This document shows, piece by piece, positions 8,363 through 26,904 of a stretch of 64,000 nucleotides of DNA. The stretch covers positions 62,001-126,000 of the forward strand of contig JAWLBY010000004.1 of NCBI GenBank assembly GCA_041687455.1. Direction: 5' to 3'. The DNA is from JAWLBY01 sp041687455 (GTDB lineage: Bacteria; Pseudomonadota; Gammaproteobacteria; Xanthomonadales; Xanthomonadaceae). The notes under the pieces were generated by a model. That model did not search any database, was not told the DNA's origin, and saw only the letters and a program-made list of their open reading frames with translations. The first letter of the stretch is position 1, and each line of letters begins with the position of its first letter. Position numbers and translations under genes: made by a program.

Positions 8363-8377
8363 AAGCGGCTCTTTACC

Positions 8378-8463
8378 GGAGGGATACCCAAGCGGCCAAC
8401 GGGGGCAGACTGTAAATCTGCTGGCTTACGCCTTCGGTGGTTCGAATCCACCTCCCTCCACCA
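8378..8463 (+). tRNA. tRNA-Tyr (anticodon GTA)
   Basis: GGAGGGA pairs with TCCCTCC (8453-8459), then A and CCA. The anticodon loop CTGTAAA between GCAGA and TCTGC gives GTA at 8412-8414. The long variable arm makes it 86 bases, as expected for a class II tRNA. Confidence 0.97.
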
Positions 8464-8473
8464 CGCTTCCGGC

Positions 8474-8547
<74 letters not shown>

Positions 8548-8579
8548 TTGAATCGACCGCAACACGATTCAAACGCATC

Positions 8580-8655
<76 letters not shown>

Positions 8656-8695
8656 CATTCCCAACTCACCTACGACATCCCCGGGGTTTTCGGCC

Positions 8696-9886
<1,191 letters not shown>

Positions 9887-9896
9887 GTGGATCACC

Positions 9897-9918
9897 GGCG
9901 CGGACCCCGGTCCGCGCC
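9897..9918 (+). terminator. GC hairpin after tuf copy 1
   Basis: GGCGCGGAC and GTCCGCGCC form a 9-bp stem with a CCCG loop, 10 bases after the tuf stop. No T-run follows, so it may be a processing or stability element, or a weak terminator before tRNA-Trp. Confidence 0.55.
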
Positions 9919-9977
9919 TCGATCGAGCGGGGCGGGCCGATGCTGGTCCGCCTTCGCGCATTGGAGCAACGAGCGAC

Positions 9978-10053
<76 letters not shown>

Positions 10054-10095
10054 TCTTGCTGACGCACGGACGCCGTAGACAGCGAAACCCGAGGA

Positions 10096-10470
10096 ATGAA
10101 CGCGAAAGTCGAACGTGACGGCGGCACGACGCCGACCGACAAGCTCAAGTACGCGATCTCTGTCCTGATCGTTGTCGCCGGCATTGCCGGGTTCTACTGG
10201 CTCTCCGAATGGCCGGCCCCGCTGCGTGGGGCGGGGCTGTTCGGCGCGCTGGTGGTGGCCGCGGTGATCTCGGCATTCACGTCGGGCGGCCGAGCGTTCG
10301 GCGAGTATCTGTCCGAATCCCGGTTCGAACTGCGCAAGGTGGTCTGGCCGACCCGGCCGGAGACGCTGCGCTCGACCGGCGTGATCATCGTAGTCGTGAT
10401 CGTGATCAGCCTGTTGCTGGCCTTGATCGACTTCATTCTGGCCAATTCGGTACGGGCTCTGCTGGGTTGA
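10096..10470 (+). CDS. secE: Preprotein translocase subunit SecE
   Basis: Essential inner-membrane partner of SecY in the Sec channel. The 124-residue product has three predicted membrane segments (about 18-35, 42-62 and 95-117), as in gammaproteobacterial SecE. Before the last segment is the conserved cytoplasmic motif ELRKVVWPTRPET. It is 10 bases upstream of nusG, the universal pairing. Confidence 0.95.
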   Translation: MNAKVERDGGTTPTDKLKYAISVLIVVAGIAGFYWLSEWPAPLRGAGLFGALVVAAVISAFTSGGRAFGEYLSESRFELRKVVWPTRPETLRSTGVIIVVVIVISLLLALIDFILANSVRALLG

Positions 10471-10480
10471 GGAGGGCGCA

Positions 10481-11041
10481 ATGAGCAAGCGTTGGTACGT
10501 GGTTCATGCCTACTCCGGCTTTGAACAGCAGGTCAGGAAGGCGTTGGTCGAGCGGATTGCTCGTGCCGAAATGCAGGAGCGCTTCGGCGACGTGCTGGTT
10601 CCGACCGAAGAAGTCATCGAGATGCGTGGTGGCCAGAAGCGCAAGTCCGAGCGCAAGTTCTTTCCGGGCTACGTTTTGGTGCAGATCGAAACCGACACCG
10701 ACGGCGGCACGCCGCGGATCGATGACGAGAGCTGGCATCTGGTCAAGGAAACACCGAAGGTGATGGGCTTCATCGGCGGCACGGCGGATCGTCCGCTGCC
10801 GATCCGGGACAGCGAAGCCGAGGCGATCCTCGCGCGCGTCCAGGAGGGAGCCGAGAAGCCGCGTCCGAAAGTGCTGTTCGAGCCGGGTGAGCTGGTGCGT
10901 GTCACCGACGGCCCGTTCAACGATTTCAACGGCACGGTCGAGGAAGTCAACTACGAGAAGAGTCGCCTGCGCGTCGCGGTGATGATCTTCGGTCGCTCGA
11001 CCCCGGTCGAGCTCGAGTTCGGTCAGGTCGAGAAGGCCTGA
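10481..11041 (+). CDS. nusG: Transcription termination/antitermination factor NusG
   Basis: Binds RNA polymerase beta' clamp helices, promotes processivity, and links to Rho or ribosomal protein S10. The 186-residue product begins KRWYVVHAYSGFEQQVRKAL (NGN domain), and its C-terminal KOW domain contains PGELVRVTDGPFNDFNGTVE. Standard length. A purine-rich GAGGAGGGC sits before the ATG. Confidence 0.97.
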   Translation: MSKRWYVVHAYSGFEQQVRKALVERIARAEMQERFGDVLVPTEEVIEMRGGQKRKSERKFFPGYVLVQIETDTDGGTPRIDDESWHLVKETPKVMGFIGGTADRPLPIRDSEAEAILARVQEGAEKPRPKVLFEPGELVRVTDGPFNDFNGTVEEVNYEKSRLRVAVMIFGRSTPVELEFGQVEKA

Positions 11042-11053
11042 TTGAGGCCGGGG

Positions 11054-11179
11054 GTCGGGAATCGGGAATAGGGAGTCGTAACGGCGGTTCGCGCTCCGGG
11101 CCTGCAGCTTTCAGTGCTGTTCGGAGCAATGTCTGGCGCCGCTAGTTCAATTCCCGATTCCCGATTTCCGATTCCCGAA
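11054..11179. repeat. TCGGGAATC-type stem-loop, copy 2 (long loop)
   Basis: Arms 11054-11078 and 11155-11179 are complementary at about 21 of 25 positions, separated by 76 bases. The right-hand array continues to 11182 with more GATTCCC units. It fills most of the nusG-rplK gap (11042-11248), where I see no gene. A GAGGAG ribosome-binding site lies just before rplK. Confidence 0.8.
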
Positions 11180-11248
11180 TCCACAAGGCAACGGGGAGCC
11201 CCGCAGTCGATCCCGATGTGCAGGCGCTAGCACCCGAGGAGCAAACCA

Positions 11249-11677
11249 ATGGCAAAGAAAGTAGTCGGCTACATCAAGCTGCAGGTCAAGGCCGGTCAGG
11301 CCAACCCGAGTCCGCCGGTCGGGCCGGCACTGGGTCAGCGCGGACTGAACATCATGGAGTTCTGCAAGGCGTTCAACGCCGCAACGCAGAAGCTCGAGCC
11401 GGGTCTGCCGATTCCGGTCGTGATCACCGCGTACTCCGACCGCAGCTTCACGTTCGTCACCAAGACCCCGCCGGCGACCATCCTTCTGAAGAAGGCGGTC
11501 GGAATCCAGTCGGGCAGCAAGCGCCCGAACACCGAGAAAGTCGGCAAGGTCACCCGCGCGCAGCTCGAGGACATCGCCAAGGCGAAGGAACCCGATCTGA
11601 CCGCGGCATCGTTGGACGCGGCCGTGCGTACGATCGCCGGCAGCGCGCGCAGCATGGGTCTGGTGGTGGAGGGCTGA
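11249..11677 (+). CDS. rplK: 50S ribosomal protein L11
   Basis: Part of the GTPase-associated centre of the large subunit and needed for the RelA response. 142 residues, standard length. Contains GYIKLQVKAGQANPSPPVGP and the rRNA-binding C-terminal half with KTPPATILLKKA. ATG 11249 follows GAGGAG. rplA starts 4 bases after the stop, so the two are one unit. Confidence 0.97.
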   Translation: MAKKVVGYIKLQVKAGQANPSPPVGPALGQRGLNIMEFCKAFNAATQKLEPGLPIPVVITAYSDRSFTFVTKTPPATILLKKAVGIQSGSKRPNTEKVGKVTRAQLEDIAKAKEPDLTAASLDAAVRTIAGSARSMGLVVEG

Positions 11678-11680
11678 ATC

Positions 11681-12379
11681 ATGGCGAAGATCTCGAAGCG
11701 TTTCCGTGCGATGCAGCAGTTCGTCCAGCCGGGCAAGGCCTACGCGCTCGACGATGCGCTGCGCATCCTGAAGGACAACAGCAAGCTCAAGTTCGTCGAG
11801 TCGATCGACGTCGCCGTCCGCCTGGGCGTCGATGCTCGCAAGTCGGATCAGCAGGTGCGTGGTTCGACCGTGCTGCCGGCCGGCACTGGCAAGACCGTGC
11901 GCGTGGCGGTGTTCTGCCCGCCGGGTGCCAAGGCCGACGAGGCGCTGGCCGCTGGCGCCGATGCAGTCGGCATGGATGATCTGGCCGAGAAGATGCAGGC
12001 CGGCGACCTCAACTACGGCGTCGTGATCGCGACCCCGGATGCGATGCGCGTGGTCGGCAAGCTCGGCCAGTTGCTCGGTCCGCGCGGCCTGATGCCGAAT
12101 CCGAAGGTCGGCACCGTGAGCCCGAACCCGGCGGAGGCGGTCAACAACGCCAAGTCGGGTCAGGTGCGCTATCGGACCGACAAGGCCGGCATCATCCACT
12201 GCACCATCGGCAAGGCCAGTTTCGAGCCGGACGCGCTGAAGAGCAACCTGCATGCGCTGCTCGGCGATCTGCTGAGGGCGAAGCCGGCGACGTCGAAGGG
12301 TCAATACCTGCAGAAGATCTCGCTGTCCTCGACGATGGGTCTCGGCGTCACGATCGACCAGTCGTCGCTGTCGCTGTAA
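11681..12379 (+). CDS. rplA: 50S ribosomal protein L1
   Basis: Forms the mobile L1 stalk near the E site; in E. coli it also represses its own rplK-rplA message. 232 residues. Signature region LGPRGLMPNPKVGTVSPN lies in the central domain. The C-terminus ends KISLSSTMGLGVTIDQSSLSL. Confidence 0.97.
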   Translation: MAKISKRFRAMQQFVQPGKAYALDDALRILKDNSKLKFVESIDVAVRLGVDARKSDQQVRGSTVLPAGTGKTVRVAVFCPPGAKADEALAAGADAVGMDDLAEKMQAGDLNYGVVIATPDAMRVVGKLGQLLGPRGLMPNPKVGTVSPNPAEAVNNAKSGQVRYRTDKAGIIHCTIGKASFEPDALKSNLHALLGDLLRAKPATSKGQYLQKISLSSTMGLGVTIDQSSLSL

Positions 12380-12382
12380 CAG

Positions 12383-12485
12383 CCGGGATTCGGGAATCGG
12401 CATTCGGGATTCGGAAAAGCGACAAGTTGCACGCTTGCAACGAGCCGCTTCGACCGATCCCGATTTGCCAATCCCGACTCCCCGG
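12383..12485. repeat. TCGGGAATC-type stem-loop, copy 3
   Basis: The arm 12383-12414 is imperfectly complementary to 12454-12485, with a 39-base loop containing TTGCACGCTTGCAA. It starts 4 bases after the rplA stop. This is the left part of the 331-base rplA-rplJ gap. A further perfect palindrome (TCCGCCGGCC, T, GGCCGGCGGA) follows at 12498-12518. Confidence 0.75.
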
Positions 12486-12519
12486 ATTTTGGGGGCATCC
12501 GCCGGCCTGGCCGGCGGAC

Positions 12520-12640
12520 AGCCGTCAAAGACCGCAGGTCCCGCGCGAGCGGGGTAATCGGGCAACCGGCCTGCGTAGATGGTGCCGCCTTCTGGAAATG
12601 TTCTGGAGAGGCCACCACCGGGATGCGCTGCATCCCCGGC
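12520..12640 (+). promoter_or_regulatory. Ribosomal protein L10 leader (rplJL autoregulation)
   Basis: AAAGACCGCAGG and CCTGCGTAGATGGTG, with CGCAGG (12533-12538) pairing to CCTGCG (12570-12575), resemble the gammaproteobacterial L10 leader. An inner hairpin CCCGC-GCGA-GCGGG lies at 12540-12553. In characterised systems the L10-L12 complex binds this leader and represses rplJ translation. Downstream, CCGGGATGC pairs with GCATCCCCGG (12618-12639, one bulge), and GGCGTC pairs with GACGCC just beyond. The assignment rests on remembered sequence similarity and pairing. Confidence 0.7.
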
Positions 12641-12710
12641 GTCAGGGAACGACGCCGCTCAGGACCGCAGACGGCAGGAGCCGCGAGCGGAGTTCAACTG
12701 GAGGAGTGCA

Positions 12711-13238
12711 ATGGCTCTCAATCTGTCCCAGAAGCAAGAAGTAGTCGCCGAGCTGGCAGAAGTCGCTTCGAAGGCACACTCCTTGGTCGCAGCCGAGTAC
12801 GCGGGCATCACCGTCGGTCAGATGACGGAGATGCGCAAGAAAGCTCGTGAGTCGGGCGTGTACCTGCGTGTCGTCAAGAACACGCTGGCCGCCCGTGCGG
12901 TCGCCGGTACCGAGTTCGAGTGCGTCAAGGATGTGCTCGTCGGTCCGCTGCTGTACGCGTTCTCGACCGAGGAACCCGGTGCTGCCGGGCGCCTGATCAA
13001 GGATTTCGCCAAGGGCAACGACAAGCTGCAGGCCAAGGTCGTGTCGATGGGCGGCAAGCTGATGCCGGGTTCCGACCTGGACAAGCTCGCCTCGCTGCCG
13101 ACCCTCGAGCAGGCGCTCGGCATGCTGGCCCGTGTGCTGGCCGAGCCGGCGAGCATGCTCGCCCGTGCGGTCAAGGCAGTTGCCGACCAGCAGGGTGGCG
13201 GCGAAACCGCTGCCGAGCCGGCGGCCGAAACGGCCTGA
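12711..13238 (+). CDS. rplJ: 50S ribosomal protein L10
   Basis: Base of the L7/L12 stalk and autoregulator of the rplJL message. 175 residues. The N-terminal domain holds VAAEYAGITVGQMTEMRKKA and VVKNTLAARAV. The C-terminal helix (LARVLAEPASMLARAVKAVA) carries L12 dimers, followed by an Ala/Glu tail. ATG 12711 is chosen after GGAGGAG; the frame continues upstream into the leader but has no similarity there. Confidence 0.97.
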   Translation: MALNLSQKQEVVAELAEVASKAHSLVAAEYAGITVGQMTEMRKKARESGVYLRVVKNTLAARAVAGTEFECVKDVLVGPLLYAFSTEEPGAAGRLIKDFAKGNDKLQAKVVSMGGKLMPGSDLDKLASLPTLEQALGMLARVLAEPASMLARAVKAVADQQGGGETAAEPAAETA

Positions 13239-13292
13239 TCCGCGTCGAATCGGTTACTCGATTTTCATCCAAACATTTTCAGAGGTAACACA

Positions 13293-13664
13293 ATGTCCCT
13301 TTCCAACGAGCAGATCGTCGACGCCATCGCTGCCAAGCCGCTGATGGAAGTGATGGACCTGGTCAAGGCCATCGAAGAAAAGTTCGGCGTCACCGCCGCC
13401 GCCCCGGTCATGGTCGCTGCCGGTCCGGCCGCCGCCGCCCCGGCCGCGGAAGAGCAGACCGAATTCACCGTCGTGCTGAAGGCCGCTGGCGAGAAGAAGG
13501 TGGAAGTGATCAAGGCGGTTCGTGCGATCACCGGCCTGGGCCTGAAGGAAGCCAAGGACCTGGTCGAGGCGACCGGTACCGTCAAGGAAGGCGTCAGCAA
13601 GGACGACGCCGCCAAGATGAAGAAGGATCTGGAAGCCGCTGGCGCGACTGTCGAAGTCAAGTAA
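13293..13664 (+). CDS. rplL: 50S ribosomal protein L7/L12
   Basis: Flexible stalk protein that recruits and stimulates translational GTPases. 123 residues: N-terminal dimerisation domain, an Ala/Pro hinge (about 34-52), and a C-terminal globular domain with KKVEVIKAVRAITGLGLKEA. Acidic overall, as expected. Confidence 0.98.
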   Translation: MSLSNEQIVDAIAAKPLMEVMDLVKAIEEKFGVTAAAPVMVAAGPAAAAPAAEEQTEFTVVLKAAGEKKVEVIKAVRAITGLGLKEAKDLVEATGTVKEGVSKDDAAKMKKDLEAAGATVEVK

Positions 13665-13681
13665 GCGGCGCATTGTTGCGT

Positions 13682-13733
13682 CGCTTGCCGGGCAAGACCG
13701 CAAGCGAAGCCTGGGGGCGCAAGCCCCCGGGCT
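13682..13733 (+). terminator. Two tandem hairpins between rplL and rpoB (attenuator candidate)
   Basis: CGCTTGC (13682-13688) pairs with GCAAGCG (13700-13706). Immediately after, AGCCTGGGGGC pairs with GCCCCCGGGCT (13708-13733) around a GCAA tetraloop, with one G-U pair. Only TT and then CCCTGTT follow, so termination would be partial. In E. coli the same interval holds an attenuator and an RNase III site that lower rpoBC relative to rplJL. Confidence 0.65.
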
Positions 13734-13881
13734 TTCCCTGTTGCTGAGCTTCTGCTTGGCTGCAGGACTGCTCGGCAATGGGACATCGCTCGACCGCGCA
13801 AGCTGACGAACGATCTCCGATTGCCGATTCATTACCGATGGGCGCCCGAGCGCCTGTCTCAACCAGGGTGGTACGCCGACC

Positions 13882-17973
<4,092 letters not shown>

Positions 17974-18001
17974 GCAACGGCGCGGACTGGAGAATTAACC
18001 C

Positions 18002-22204
<4,203 letters not shown>

Positions 22205-22218
22205 TGCCCGAGCGTACG

Positions 22219-22242
22219 GGCCGCCCGATGCCTCGGGCGGCC
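22219..22242 (+). terminator. Hairpin after rpoC
   Basis: GGCCGCCCGA and TCGGGCGGCC make a perfect 10-bp stem with a TGCC loop, 14 bases after the rpoC stop. No T-run follows. The conserved upstream box starts 9 bases later. Confidence 0.65.
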
Positions 22243-22251
22243 TGAACATAC

Positions 22252-22282
22252 GAAATGAGGTGCAGGAAGCGCCTCGTGTTCG
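22252..22282 (+). promoter_or_regulatory. Conserved box upstream of the str operon promoter
   Basis: This 31-base stretch begins GAAATGAGG and ends TCGTGTTCG, and nearly matches 26706-26737 upstream of rpsJ (three substitutions, one indel). It contains an inverted repeat, GAGGTGC...GCGCCTC, whose pairing is kept in the other copy by G-U changes. It lies 30 bases before the -35 element. Confidence 0.6.
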
Positions 22283-22312
22283 GTCGCAGGACGCGAGCAT
22301 TCGCTGGTCCAG

Positions 22313-22342
22313 TTGACGGGCGAATTGACACCCATTTATACT
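22313..22342 (+). promoter_or_regulatory. Sigma-70 promoter of the str operon (rpsL-rpsG-fusA-tuf)
   Basis: TTGACG (22313-22318), 18-base spacer, TATACT (22337-22342). The same hexamers precede rpsJ. A second TTGACA at 22325 lies too close to the -10 to serve it. Confidence 0.75.
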
Positions 22343-22352
22343 TGTCTGTCTC

Positions 22353-22379
22353 GGCAGGCCCGGTTTGTATCGGCCTGCC
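22353..22379 (+). promoter_or_regulatory. Leader hairpin of rpsL
   Basis: GGCAGGCC (22353-22360) pairs with GGCCTGCC (22372-22379) around an 11-base loop, followed by TTCGTTTC. It lies between the promoter and the rpsL start and is a possible attenuator or mRNA-stability element. Confidence 0.55.
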
Positions 22380-22405
22380 TTCGTTTCTATCAAGGCTACG
22401 AACGC

Positions 22406-22780
22406 ATGGCGACGATCAACCAGCTGGTGCGCAAGCCCCGGCGCCCGAACACCTACAAGAGTGCCTCCCCGGCGTTGGAGAGCTGCCCGCAGAAGCGCGG
22501 CGTGTGCACCCGCGTCTATACGACCACTCCGAAGAAGCCGAACTCGGCGCTTCGGAAGGTCGCCAAGGTGCGTCTGACCAACGGCTTCGAGGTCATCAGC
22601 TATATCGGTGGCGAAGGTCACAACCTTCAGGAGCACTCGGTCGTGCTGATTCGCGGCGGTCGTGTCAAGGACCTCCCGGGTGTCCGTTACCACACCGTGC
22701 GCGGCTCGCTCGATGCTGCCGGCGTCAGCAAGCGTCGTCAGGGTCGTTCGAAGTACGGCGCCAAGCGTCCGAAGTCCTAA
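22406..22780 (+). CDS. rpsL: 30S ribosomal protein S12
   Basis: Decoding-site protein of the small subunit. 124 residues, with TTPKKPNSALRKVAKVRLTN and VKDLPGVRYHTVRG; the lysines linked to streptomycin resistance when mutated (TPKKPNS and GRVKDLPG) have the sensitive-type residues. ATG 22406 gives the conserved MATINQLVRKPR start. First gene of the str operon. Confidence 0.98.
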   Translation: MATINQLVRKPRRPNTYKSASPALESCPQKRGVCTRVYTTTPKKPNSALRKVAKVRLTNGFEVISYIGGEGHNLQEHSVVLIRGGRVKDLPGVRYHTVRGSLDAAGVSKRRQGRSKYGAKRPKS

Positions 22781-22852
22781 TCCGCCGTCTGTGCTGCGCG
22801 CTGGAGTGCGCGCGCACCGTTTGTTCGATCTTTTCAAATTCAGGCACGCATC

Positions 22853-23320
22853 ATGTCCCGCAAAGGCTCGCCCGGTTCCCGTTCCGTTCTGCCCGACCCG
22901 AAGCACAAGAGCGAAATGATCGCTCGGCTCATCAACATGGTGATGCTCAGCGGCAAGAAGTCTGTCGCCGAACAGATCGTGTACGGCGCGATGGACGTCA
23001 TCAGCCAGAAGAACTCCGACCCGCTCTCGCTGGTGCAGAAGGCGCTCGACAATGTCGCGCCAGTGGTCGAGGTCAAGTCGCGTCGTGTCGGTGGCGCGAC
23101 CTATCAGGTCCCGGTGGAGGTGCGTGCCTCTCGTCGCAATGCACTGGCGATGCGCTGGCTGATCGATTCCGCCCGAAAGCGCGGCGAGACTTCGATGCCG
23201 CGCAAGCTGGCCGGTGAACTGCTCGACGCGTCGGAAAGCCGCGGTGGCGCGGTCAAGAAGCGCGAAGAAACCCATCGCATGGCAGAGGCCAACAAGGCCT
23301 TTGCACACTACCGCTGGTAA
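22853..23320 (+). CDS. rpsG: 30S ribosomal protein S7
   Basis: Nucleates assembly of the 30S head and binds the 3' major domain of 16S rRNA. In E. coli it is the translational repressor of the str operon. 155 residues, starting MSRKGSPGSRSVLPDPKHKS, with GGATYQVPVEVRASRR. The 72-base gap after rpsL is AT-richer than its surroundings, but I see no defined element in it. Confidence 0.98.
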   Translation: MSRKGSPGSRSVLPDPKHKSEMIARLINMVMLSGKKSVAEQIVYGAMDVISQKNSDPLSLVQKALDNVAPVVEVKSRRVGGATYQVPVEVRASRRNALAMRWLIDSARKRGETSMPRKLAGELLDASESRGGAVKKREETHRMAEANKAFAHYRW

Positions 23321-23335
23321 GCGAGGGGAATTCTC

Positions 23336-25426
23336 GTGGCACGTACGACCCCGATCGAGCGGTACCGCAACTTCGGCATCATGGCCCACATCGATGCCGG
23401 CAAGACGACGACGTCCGAGCGCATCCTGTTCTACACCGGCGTCAGCCATAAAATCGGCGAAGTGCACGAAGGTGCCGCGACGATGGACTGGATGGAACAG
23501 GAGCAGGAGCGCGGCATCACCATTACGTCGGCTGCGACGACTGCATTCTGGAAGGGCATGGACAAGTCCCTGCCTGAGCATCGCTTCAACATCATCGACA
23601 CCCCGGGGCACGTCGACTTCACCATCGAGGTCGAGCGTTCGCTTCGCGTGCTCGACGGCGCGGTGTTCGTGCTGTGTTCGGTCGGTGGCGTCCAGCCGCA
23701 GTCTGAGACCGTCTGGCGCCAGGCCAACAAGTACCGGGTTCCGCGCCTGGCGTTCGTCAACAAGATGGATCGAACCGGCGCGAACTTCGACAAGGTTGTC
23801 GGCCAGTTGAAGGCCCGCCTGGGCGCCTATCCGGTTCCGATGCAGCTTCCGATCGGCGCCGAGGACTCGTTCGAGGGTGTGGTTGATCTACTCAAGATGA
23901 AGGCGATCCATTGGGACGCCGCGTCGCAGGGTACGATCTTCGAATATCGCGAAGTGCCGGCCGAACTGGCCGAGCAGGCGGCGGTAGCGCGTGCGTTCAT
24001 GGTCGAGGCTGCGGCCGAGGCCAACGAGACGCTGATGGACAAGTACCTCAACGAGGGCGAGCTGTCCGAAGCCGAGATCATCAGCGGCCTCCGCGAACGT
24101 ACGCTGCGCGTTGAAATCGTTCCTACGTTCTGCGGCACTGCCTTCAAGAACAAGGGCGTCCAGGCAATGCTGGACGGTGTCATCAACCTGCTGCCATCAC
24201 CGATCGATCGGCCGCCGGTACAGGGCATCGATGACAACGAGAAGGAAGACTCGCGCGAGGCCTCCGACAACGACGCTTTCTCGGCCCTCGCGTTCAAGAT
24301 CATGACCGACCCGTTCGTCGGTTCGCTGACCTTCTTCAGGGTCTACTCGGGCGTGCTGAATTCGGGTGACCAGGTCTACAACCCGGTCAAGGGAAAGAAG
24401 GAGCGCGTGGGCCGAATCCTGCAGATGCACGCGAACAACCGCGAGGAGATCAAGGAAGTCCGCGCGGGCGACATCGCTGCGGCTGTCGGCCTCAAGGACG
24501 TCACGACTGGTGACACGCTGTGCTCGATGGATCGCGTGATCACGCTTGAGCGCATGGTGTTCCCGGAGCCGGTCATTTCGATGGCCGTCGAGCCGAAGAC
24601 GAAGAGCGACCAGGAGAAGATGGGGCTCGCGCTGTCGCGCCTGGCGCAGGAGGATCCGTCGTTCCGTGTCCGCACCGACGAGGAGTCGGGCCAGACGATC
24701 ATCTCCGGCATGGGCGAGTTGCATCTCGAGATCATCGTTGACCGCATGAAGCGCGAGTTCAACGTCGAGGCAAACGTCGGCAAGCCGCAGGTCGCCTACC
24801 GCGAGACCATTCGCAAGACCATCAAGCAGGAAGGCAAGTTCGTTCGCCAGTCCGGCGGCCGTGGTCAATACGGTCACATCGTCATCGAGATGGAGCCGCA
24901 GGAGCGCGGCGTCGGTTACACGTTCGAGAACGCGATCGTCGGTGGCGTGGTGCCGAAGGAGTATGTCGCCGCGTCGGACAAGGGTATCCAGGAAGCGATG
25001 ACGACCGGCATCATTGCCGGTTATCCGGTGGTGGATATCAAGGTGCGGGCCGTCGACGGATCGTTCCACGACGTTGACTCGAACGAAATGGCGTTCAAAA
25101 TCGCCGGCTCGATGGCCTTCAAGGAAGCGATGGCGAAAGCCAGCCCGGTTCTGCTTGAGCCGATCATGAAGGTCGAGGTCGTCACGCCGGAAGACTACAT
25201 GGGCGACGTGATGGGCGACATGAGCCGGCGTCGCGGTGTCCTGCAGGGTTCGGACGATAGTCCGTCGGGCAAGGTCATCAACGCGATGGTGCCGCTGGGC
25301 GAGATGTTCGGCTACGCGACCACGCTGCGTTCGATGTCTCAGGGACGCGCTACCTACACGATGGAGTTCGATCACTACGCGGAAGCGCCGGCGAACATCG
25401 CCGAGCAAGTGGTCAAGAAGTCCTGA
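23336..25426 (+). CDS. fusA: Elongation factor G
   Basis: Translocase GTPase. 696 residues, with a GTG start at 23336 after GAGGGGAA. P-loop AHIDAGKTT (17-25), DTPGHVDF, NKMDRTGANF, and the domain IV-V region around VIEMEPQERGVGYTFENAIVGG. It lies in the standard str operon place, 47 bases before tuf. Confidence 0.98.
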   Translation: MARTTPIERYRNFGIMAHIDAGKTTTSERILFYTGVSHKIGEVHEGAATMDWMEQEQERGITITSAATTAFWKGMDKSLPEHRFNIIDTPGHVDFTIEVERSLRVLDGAVFVLCSVGGVQPQSETVWRQANKYRVPRLAFVNKMDRTGANFDKVVGQLKARLGAYPVPMQLPIGAEDSFEGVVDLLKMKAIHWDAASQGTIFEYREVPAELAEQAAVARAFMVEAAAEANETLMDKYLNEGELSEAEIISGLRERTLRVEIVPTFCGTAFKNKGVQAMLDGVINLLPSPIDRPPVQGIDDNEKEDSREASDNDAFSALAFKIMTDPFVGSLTFFRVYSGVLNSGDQVYNPVKGKKERVGRILQMHANNREEIKEVRAGDIAAAVGLKDVTTGDTLCSMDRVITLERMVFPEPVISMAVEPKTKSDQEKMGLALSRLAQEDPSFRVRTDEESGQTIISGMGELHLEIIVDRMKREFNVEANVGKPQVAYRETIRKTIKQEGKFVRQSGGRGQYGHIVIEMEPQERGVGYTFENAIVGGVVPKEYVAASDKGIQEAMTTGIIAGYPVVDIKVRAVDGSFHDVDSNEMAFKIAGSMAFKEAMAKASPVLLEPIMKVEVVTPEDYMGDVMGDMSRRRGVLQGSDDSPSGKVINAMVPLGEMFGYATTLRSMSQGRATYTMEFDHYAEAPANIAEQVVKKS

Positions 25427-25473
25427 TCCCTCAAGCCCCCGATATTTCCAGAAGACTTCAGAGGTAAACGGCC

Positions 25474-26664
<1,191 letters not shown>

Positions 26665-26675
26665 CAGTTGCGCCC

Positions 26676-26697
26676 GCACCGCGCGCTGGCGCGGTGC
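26676..26697 (+). terminator. Hairpin after tuf copy 2
   Basis: GCACCGCGC and GCGCGGTGC form a perfect 9-bp stem with a GCTG loop, 11 bases after the stop. No T-run. Its place relative to the downstream box mirrors the hairpin after rpoC. Confidence 0.6.
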
Positions 26698-26705
26698 ATC
26701 ACAGC

Positions 26706-26737
26706 GAAATGAGGCGCATGGACGCGCTTCGTGTTCG
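26706..26737 (+). promoter_or_regulatory. Conserved box upstream of the S10 operon promoter
   Basis: This 32-base stretch begins GAAATGAGG and ends TCGTGTTCG, nearly the same as the box before rpsL (22252-22282). The inverted repeat here is GAGGCGC...GCGCTTC. It ends 39 bases before the -35. Confidence 0.6.
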
Positions 26738-26776
26738 CGCGACAGGGAAGTGCGTGGAATCGCTTTTGTCGTCTCG

Positions 26777-26805
26777 TTGACGGCAATAACGCTGCACGCT
26801 ATACT
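26777..26805 (+). promoter_or_regulatory. Sigma-70 promoter of the S10 operon
   Basis: TTGACG (26777-26782), 17-base spacer, TATACT (26800-26805). About 90 bases of leader follow before the rpsJ start. Confidence 0.75.
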
Positions 26806-26818
26806 TTCCAGTCTGGGT

Positions 26819-26846
26819 GGGCCGAGACCGGTCTGCCCTGTTTTTT
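26819..26846 (+). terminator. Attenuator candidate in the S10 leader
   Basis: GGGC (26819-26822) pairs with GCCC (26835-26838), and AGA pairs with TCT around CCGG, followed by TG and six Ts (26841-26846). This is the only leader hairpin here with a proper T-run. In E. coli, L4 acts on an S10 leader attenuator; whether that mechanism applies is not shown by the sequence. Confidence 0.6.
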
Positions 26847-26849
26847 CTA

Positions 26850-26875
26850 GGGGCCGGGCAGTGAAGCTCGTCCCC
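26850..26875 (+). promoter_or_regulatory. Second leader hairpin of the S10 operon
   Basis: GGGGCCGGGC (26850-26859) pairs with GCTCGTCCCC (26866-26875), with one C-T mismatch and a six-base AGTGAA loop. It lies between the T-run and rpsJ. Confidence 0.5.
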
Positions 26876-26904
26876 TGCTCTTTAACGATTCAAGGACCAG
26901 GCCC

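Noticed and set aside
22325..22342. TTGACA at 22325 as -35 for rpsL
   Set aside because: Only 6 bases separate it from TATACT; the TTGACG at 22313 has an 18-base spacer.
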